A stretch of 64,000 nucleotides of DNA from Oerskovia enterophila (GTDB taxonomy: Bacteria > Actinomycetota > Actinomycetes > Actinomycetales > Cellulomonadaceae). Positions 59,608 to 64,000 of this stretch are shown piece after piece. The position numbers and the translations under genes are program-made. The stretch lies in the NCBI RefSeq assembly GCF_001692445.1, contig NZ_MAQA01000022.1, forward strand, positions 1-64,000, written 5' to 3'. Within the stretch, counting starts at the first letter, position 1. Each line of letters opens with the position of its first letter. Under the pieces are notes generated by a model that searched no databases, had not been told where the DNA came from, and was given only the letters and a program-made list of their open reading frames with translations.

Positions 59608-60543
59608 ATGACCGCACTGGAAGTACGACACCTGCACAAGCGCAACGGGCAGCACGTCGCCGTCGACGACGTCTCCTTCACCGTCGAGGAGGGGGAGATC
59701 TTCGGCATCATCGGGCCCAACGGTGCCGGCAAGACGACGACCGTCGAGAGCATCGCCGGCCTGCGGACGCCCGACTCGGGCTCGATCTCCGTGCTGGGGC
59801 TCGACCCGGTCACGGACCGGGCGGAGGTGCGCGAGCGACTCGGCGTGCAGCTGCAGGAGAGCAGCTTCCCCGACGCGATCACGGTCTCCGAGGCGCTCGA
59901 TCTCTACAGCTCCTTCTACCGGGACCCCGTCGACTGGCGCGAGCTCATGGAGCTGCTCGGTCTCACCGAGAAGCGCAGCACGCGGTACAAGGCGCTCTCG
60001 GGAGGGCAGAAGCAGCGGCTCTCGATCGCGCTCGCCCTGGTCGGCAACCCGAAGGTCGCGATCCTCGACGAGCTCACGACGGGCCTGGACCCGCAGGCGA
60101 GGCGGGACACCTGGAGCCTCGTCGAACGGGTCCGTGACACAGGCGTCACGATCCTCCTCGTGACGCACTTCATGGACGAGGCGGAGCGCCTCAGCGACCG
60201 GATCGCCGTGATCGACGGCGGCCGGGTCGTCGCGGTGGACACGCCCGCGGGGCTGATCGCGCAGGCGACCGCGGAGCAGCAGATCCGGTTCCGTGTGAGC
60301 CGGCCGCTGGACAGGAGCATCCTCACCGAGCTTCCCGAGGTGAGCCGTGTCGAGGTCGTCGAGGGCTCCTGGCTGGTCACCGGCAGGGAGCAGCTCGTGA
60401 GCGGCGTCGTGGGGGCGCTCGCCCGGGCGCAGGTCGTCGCGGAAGACCTCCGCGTCGACCAGCGCACCCTCGACGACGCGTTCGTGGCCTTCACGGGACG
60501 CGCCCCGGAATCCACCGAAGGCTCCGAGAGGAAGGTCGGCTGA
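59608..60543 (+). CDS. ABC transporter ATP-binding protein (ABC-2 exporter)
   Basis: The 311-aa ATPase has Walker A GPNGAGKTT, signature LSGGQKQRLSIALALVG, Walker B VAILDELTTGLDP and switch His in LLVTHFMDEAERLSD. The DrrA/NatA-like C-terminal tail (RVEVVEGSWLVTGREQLVSGVVG... RTLDDAFVAFTGR) marks it as the ATPase of an antibiotic- or lipid-export type. Its stop overlaps the permease ATG by one base. Confidence 0.93.
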   Translation: MTALEVRHLHKRNGQHVAVDDVSFTVEEGEIFGIIGPNGAGKTTTVESIAGLRTPDSGSISVLGLDPVTDRAEVRERLGVQLQESSFPDAITVSEALDLYSSFYRDPVDWRELMELLGLTEKRSTRYKALSGGQKQRLSIALALVGNPKVAILDELTTGLDPQARRDTWSLVERVRDTGVTILLVTHFMDEAERLSDRIAVIDGGRVVAVDTPAGLIAQATAEQQIRFRVSRPLDRSILTELPEVSRVEVVEGSWLVTGREQLVSGVVGALARAQVVAEDLRVDQRTLDDAFVAFTGRAPESTEGSERKVG

Positions 60544-61307
60544 TGCGCGCTCGCCTGAAGATGGTCACGGTCGAGACGAAGCTCTTCCTCCGCGACTCGG
60601 CCACCGTGGTCTTCGGTGTGCTGTTCCCGACGGGACTGCTGCTCGGGCTGGGGGCTGTCCCGGCGCTCGGCGAGGTGACGCCGGAGACCGGTGGGCTCCG
60701 GGCCATCGACGTCTGGGCGCCGACCGCACTGGTGTTCGGCATGGTGATGATCGCCGTGCAGCACGTCCCGGTGGTGATCGCGACCTACCGGGAGCGCGGC
60801 ATCCTGCGCAGGCTGTCGACCACTCCTGCGCATCCGCGCAGCATCCTGTCCGCACAGATGATCGTGGCGTTCGGCTCCGTGGTCGTCTCCGCGGTGCTCT
60901 TGATCTTCTTCGCGTGGGCGGTGCTGGACATCGCACCGCCCGAGCGGCCGCTGGAGTTCGTCGTCGCCTTCGTCGTCGGCTATGCGGCACTGCTCGGGAT
61001 CGGCCTGATCTCCGCCGCCGTGGTCCGCACGAGCAGCGCCGCGAACCAGATCGGCACCCTCCTTTTCGTTGCGCTAATGTTCTTCGGCGGGGCCTTCCTG
61101 CCCCGTGTCCTCATGCCCGACGCGCTGCGCGAGGTCGGTGAGGTCGTCCCGCCCGGGCTGCAGGCGCTCACCGCTGCGTGGTCCACCGAGGCGGGCGAGA
61201 TCACCGCCACCGCCGGCGGGCAGCCGTTCTGGCTGCAGATCGCCATGATGGCGGGTATCGCGGTGATCGCGAGCGCGATCGCCGCACGACTCTTCCGCTG
61301 GGAGTAG
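60543..61307 (+). CDS. ABC-2 type transporter permease
   Basis: The 254-aa membrane protein has six helices with ABC-2 features: LFLRDSATVVFGVLFPTGLLLGLG, ERGILRRLSTTPAHPRSILSAQMIVA, NQIGTLLFVALMFFGGAFLPRVLMPDALREVGEVVPP. With the preceding ATPase it forms an exporter, and a two-component system follows directly (GTG next to its stop). The substrate is unknown. Confidence 0.92.
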   Translation: MRARLKMVTVETKLFLRDSATVVFGVLFPTGLLLGLGAVPALGEVTPETGGLRAIDVWAPTALVFGMVMIAVQHVPVVIATYRERGILRRLSTTPAHPRSILSAQMIVAFGSVVVSAVLLIFFAWAVLDIAPPERPLEFVVAFVVGYAALLGIGLISAAVVRTSSAANQIGTLLFVALMFFGGAFLPRVLMPDALREVGEVVPPGLQALTAAWSTEAGEITATAGGQPFWLQIAMMAGIAVIASAIAARLFRWE

Positions 61308-62660
61308 GTGTCGAAGATGGGGGACGTCGGGGCCGACGAGCGGCCGATCCCTGCGACGCTCGAGTCCACCGTCGCGGAAGAGGCGGAGATCGCGCACCGC
61401 TCCCGGTTGGCCTGGAGGAAGGAGCAGCTGCGGGTCTGGGACCTCCTGCAGCTGGTCACGCCGTGGCTCCTGCTGACGATCTCGACGGCGATCTACTTCT
61501 CGCAGGTGCTGCCGGCCTCCGGTGAACGCTTCTGGCCCGAGGGCGCCTCCGTCCTCGGGCTGGTCGCGGTCTCGGCCCTGTGGGTGCTGTTCGGGCAGAC
61601 GCTGCCCCTGCGGCGCAGGGCGCTCCGGCCGGTGCCGGCCGGCATCTACTTCGTCGGGCTGCTGGCGCTGTGCGTCGCCCTGATGACGTACTCCGACGTG
61701 TTCCTCGTCTTCACGGTCGCGTGCTTCTTCCAGGCGTACCTCCTCAGGCCGTGGCCCGTGGGCGTGCTCGCGGTGCTGGCCACCTCCGTGGCCCTCAACG
61801 GCTCGGCGATGAGCGTGTGGGTCGACCCGACCCCGGAGGTCTTCGCGGAGCTCCTCCTGATCGTCGCGGTGCAGACCGCGGCGATCGGGGTGGGGATCCT
61901 GCTGACGGCGCGGAGCGAGCCGGAGGAGCGCAAGCGCGAGGAGCTCGTCGAGCGGCTCGAGGCGGCGCTGCACGAGAACGCCGGGCTCCACGCCCAGCTC
62001 GTCGCTCAGGCCCGGGAGTCCGGGGCGCACGACGAGCGGCAGCGGCTGGCCGGCGAGATCCACGACACCCTGGCCCAGGGGCTCGCCGGCATCATCACGC
62101 AGCTCCAGGCTGCGGAGCGTTCCGCCGGGGCACGGGGTGAGAAGGACGAGCACGTCGAGCGCGCGCTCCGGCTCGCGCGCAGCAGCCTGACCGAGGCCAG
62201 ACGTTCCGTGCAGGCGCTCGCTCCCCGGGAGCTCGGCCGAGCGCACCTTCCCGACGCGCTGCGCACGTTGACCGAACGATGGTCGCAGGACCAGGGGATC
62301 AGTGCGCAGGTGGAGGTCACCGGCACCCGCGAGCCGCTGAGCCCGGCGATCGAGGTGTCGCTCTTCCGGGTCGCGCAGGAGTCGCTGACCAACGTGGCGA
62401 AGCACGCCGAGGCCTCGCGCGTCGGCGTCACGCTCTCGTACACGGGCCCCGAGGTGCTGCTGGACGTGCGGGACGACGGACGCGGGTTCGCGAGAGGGGG
62501 CGGCGCCGGGTTCGGCCTGACGAGCATGCGCCAGCGCATCAGGGGCGTCGGCGGTCACATCGAGGTGCAGAGCACGCCGGGCGAAGGGACGTCCGTCAGC
62601 GCGCGCGTCCCGGCGATCTCTCCCGGGGGCGCGCGAGCGACGGAGGAGACCGACCGATGA
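61308..62660 (+). CDS. Sensor histidine kinase, NarL/DesK type
   Basis: The 450-aa kinase has about five to six membrane helices in residues 45–200, a coiled-coil signalling helix (EPEERKREELVERLEAALHENAGLHAQL), the H-box RLAGEIHDTLAQGLAG (His252) and an ATPase domain with N-box ESLTNVAKHAEAS and G-boxes DVRDDGRGF and GFGLTSMRQRI. GTG 61308 directly follows the permease stop; ATG 61317 is an alternative start. The stop overlaps the response regulator ATG by 4 bases. The whole unit (exporter + kinase + regulator) is one operon that probably senses the exported compound or envelope damage. Confidence 0.92.
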   Translation: MSKMGDVGADERPIPATLESTVAEEAEIAHRSRLAWRKEQLRVWDLLQLVTPWLLLTISTAIYFSQVLPASGERFWPEGASVLGLVAVSALWVLFGQTLPLRRRALRPVPAGIYFVGLLALCVALMTYSDVFLVFTVACFFQAYLLRPWPVGVLAVLATSVALNGSAMSVWVDPTPEVFAELLLIVAVQTAAIGVGILLTARSEPEERKREELVERLEAALHENAGLHAQLVAQARESGAHDERQRLAGEIHDTLAQGLAGIITQLQAAERSAGARGEKDEHVERALRLARSSLTEARRSVQALAPRELGRAHLPDALRTLTERWSQDQGISAQVEVTGTREPLSPAIEVSLFRVAQESLTNVAKHAEASRVGVTLSYTGPEVLLDVRDDGRGFARGGGAGFGLTSMRQRIRGVGGHIEVQSTPGEGTSVSARVPAISPGGARATEETDR

Positions 62661-63277
62661 TTCGACTGGTGATCGTCGACGACCATCCCGTCGTGAGAGG
62701 CGGCCTGCGTGACACCTTCGCGGACGTCGAGGACATCGTGGTGGTCGGTGAGGCAGGTGACGGCACCGAGGGCGTCGAACGGGCGACGGCGCTGGCTGCG
62801 GACGTCGTGCTCATGGACCTTCGGATGCCCAGGATGGACGGCGTCGCCGCGACGGCGGCCCTGCGTGAGCGGGCGCCGGATGCCCGGGTGCTGGTCCTGA
62901 CCACCTTCGACAGCGAGAGCGACGTGCTGCCGGCGATCGAGGCGGGGGCGATCGGCTATCTCCTGAAGGATGCGCTGCCCGACGAGCTGATGCGAGCGGT
63001 CCGTGCGGCAGCGCGCGGAGAGTCGGTGCTCGCACCGTCGGTGACGCAGCACCTCATGGGGCAGGTGCGCAGGCCCGGCGCGGGCACGCTGACCGATCGC
63101 GAGAAGGAGGTTCTGCAGCTGGTCGCGAACGGCAGCTCGAACCGAGAGGCCGCTGCGACGTTGTTCATCGGCGAGGCGAGCATCAAGACCCATCTGCAGC
63201 ACGTCTACGACAAGCTGGGCGTCCGCGATCGGGCCTCGGCGGTGGCCGAGGGCTACCGCCGTCGCCTGCTGACGTGA
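62657..63277 (+). CDS. Response regulator, LuxR/NarL family
   Basis: The 206-aa regulator has the receiver acidic pair Asp8/Asp9, phospho-acceptor Asp54 in VVLMDLRMPRMDG, the conserved Lys in YLLKDALP and a LuxR HTH (LTDREKEVLQLVANGSSNREAAATLFIGEASIKTHLQHVYDKLGVRDRASAV). The ATG at 62657 lies in the stop of the kinase gene (ATGA). It may bind the 20-bp palindrome before the operon (59531–59550). Confidence 0.94.
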   Translation: MIRLVIVDDHPVVRGGLRDTFADVEDIVVVGEAGDGTEGVERATALAADVVLMDLRMPRMDGVAATAALRERAPDARVLVLTTFDSESDVLPAIEAGAIGYLLKDALPDELMRAVRAAARGESVLAPSVTQHLMGQVRRPGAGTLTDREKEVLQLVANGSSNREAAATLFIGEASIKTHLQHVYDKLGVRDRASAVAEGYRRRLLT

Positions 63278-63298
63278 GTCCCGCGGGCATGGTCGGAT

Positions 63299-63345
63299 GC
63301 GGCCGACGGGGCCGACGGGGCAGACGGAGCCGGCGGGGCCACGTC
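63299..63345. repeat. Short G/C repeat after the two-component operon
   Basis: Four or five imperfect GGCCGACGG-like units lie in tandem (GCGGCCGACGGGGCCGACGGGGCAGACGG...). No hairpin of note was seen here, and the role is unknown. Confidence 0.4.
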
Positions 63346-63392
63346 GGGCGGCGAGCTGCGCGACGGCAGTCGGCCGCTCGAGCCGGGAGCAT

Positions 63393-63434
63393 TCTAAAGA
63401 ACTCTTGCGCAAGACTTCTTTAGAGTCGTAGGGT
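63393..63434 (+). promoter_or_regulatory. 32-bp dyad operator and promoter of the ArsR-like gene
   Basis: TCTAAAGAA (63393–63401) and TTCTTTAGA (63416–63424) flank the inner palindrome CTTGCGCAAG (63404–63413). The AT-rich dyad stands out in a GC-rich region. TTGCGC (63405–63410) is a possible -35, 18 bases before a TAGGGT -10 (63429–63434) that lies 6 bases before the ATG. A regulator bound here would block RNA polymerase, so autorepression by the ArsR-like product is the likely use. Confidence 0.75.
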
Positions 63435-63440
63435 GGCGGC

Positions 63441-64000
63441 ATGCCAGCCAGCACCCCGCCCGACGACGTCGCGCACCCGCCCGCACAGGCCCCGGCCCCG
63501 GCGCAGCGCGACGAGGCCGTCACGACCTCCGACCCGGAGCGCATCCGGGCCCTGGCGCACCCGCTGCGCCTCGCGATCCTCGACCTGCTCGACGACGAGG
63601 GCCAGGCCACGGCCACGCGCTGCGCCGAGGTCACGGGGGAGTCGGTCGCGAGCTGCTCGTTCCACCTGCGCATGCTCGCCAAGTACGGGTTCGTCGAGCC
63701 GGCCGAGCGGGTCGGGCGCGAGAAGCCGTGGAAGCCCGTGGGCACCGGACGGACCAGCCGCTACGACCCCGAGCAGCCCGAGTCGCTGCGGGCCGCGGGC
63801 GAGCTCGCGCGGATCGTCGTCGACCAGGAGGCGGCGCGGGTCGCGCAGTGGATCGACAGCGCGCCCCGCCAGCCCCACGAGTGGCTGCTCGCCTCGGTCA
63901 TGACCAAGAGCTCGTTCTGGGCGACGCCCGAGGAGCTGACCGAGCTCTCGCGCGAGCTCCAGGCGATCACGGACCGCTTCGAAGGTCGCTGGACGCACCC
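63441..64000 (+). CDS. ArsR-like HTH transcriptional regulator, 3' partial
   Basis: At least 186 residues are visible and the frame runs off the window. A 28-residue Ala/Pro-rich start is followed by a winged HTH: PERIRALAHPLRLAILDLLDDEGQATATRCAEVTGESVASCSFHLRMLAKYGFVEPAE (about residues 32–90), typical of ArsR-like or HTH_20 domains. The C-terminal part (YDPEQPESLRAAGELARIVVDQEAARVAQWIDS) may bind a ligand. No metal-binding Cys pair is seen in the visible part. Such genes often precede a major-facilitator exporter, which would lie beyond the window. Confidence 0.85.
   Translation, partial: MPASTPPDDVAHPPAQAPAPAQRDEAVTTSDPERIRALAHPLRLAILDLLDDEGQATATRCAEVTGESVASCSFHLRMLAKYGFVEPAERVGREKPWKPVGTGRTSRYDPEQPESLRAAGELARIVVDQEAARVAQWIDSAPRQPHEWLLASVMTKSSFWATPEELTELSRELQAITDRFEGRWTH

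Overview
The window is GC-rich (well above 70 %) with third codon positions that are almost always G or C, frequent GTG starts, ddl–DUF3515–thiL and rpmB–DAK2–recG–rsmD–coaD–DUF177–rpmF–rnc–mutM gene orders, a cydABDC operon and a very long Ala/Pro/Arg-rich RNase E. This points to an actinobacterium, most likely a Micrococcales member related to Cellulomonas, Oerskovia or Cellulosimicrobium. The genus is an inference. The content is mostly ordinary chromosome: no insertion sequence, prophage or CRISPR array was seen.

Layout. 1–3.0 kb: an ABC-2 exporter permease (cut at the window edge) with a NarL-type two-component pair. 3.1–11.5 kb: plsC, gpsA, small envelope proteins, a PLP lyase, an acyl-CoA dehydrogenase, ddl, a DUF3515 lipoprotein and thiL. 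11.6–14.0 kb: an acetyltransferase, and a thioredoxin-reductase-like flavoprotein divergent from an XRE–cupin regulator. 14.1–24.2 kb: the housekeeping run rpmB to mutM. 24.2–28.9 kb: a hydroxyacid dehydrogenase, then an APC permease / small membrane protein / M20 dipeptidase operon. 28.9–35.3 kb: cydABDC on the minus strand with a Rex-type operator. 35.8–41.6 kb: rne, an acetyltransferase, tdk, pcm. 41.7–43.8 kb: a lipoprotein, tRNA-Leu, bcp, a GroES-like protein and two identical tRNA-Lys genes. 43.8–48.6 kb: a trp leader peptide and attenuator before a TrpB2-type tryptophan synthase, then trmB, a P-loop kinase and a flavoprotein disulfide reductase. 48.6–53.3 kb: an OpuC-like osmolyte ABC transporter and an ATP-grasp enzyme. 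53.4–58.6 kb: a membrane protein behind a second Rex-type operator, an NTF2-like protein, a 10-methyl fatty acid gene pair (tmsB/tmsA), tRNA-His, orn and a 49-aa protein. 58.7–64 kb: a PAP2 phosphatase, a complete ABC-2 exporter plus two-component operon, and the start of an ArsR-like regulator gene with a long dyad operator.

The most informative signals lie outside ordinary gene calls. They are (i) a 13-residue leader peptide with tandem Trp codons, apparently leaderless and followed by alternative hairpins, in front of trpB2; (ii) two TTGTGA-N6-TCACAA Rex-type operators, one at cydABDC and one at an uncharacterised membrane protein gene, which links that protein to redox control; (iii) a substrate-binding lipoprotein whose OpuCC-type domain is circularly permuted; and (iv) a widely shared promoter layout in which a TANNNT -10 box sits 6–8 bases before the start codon, so that many genes should be translated from leaderless mRNA. 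The first 120 bases form a perfect 46-bp foldback that looks like a sequence-end artefact.
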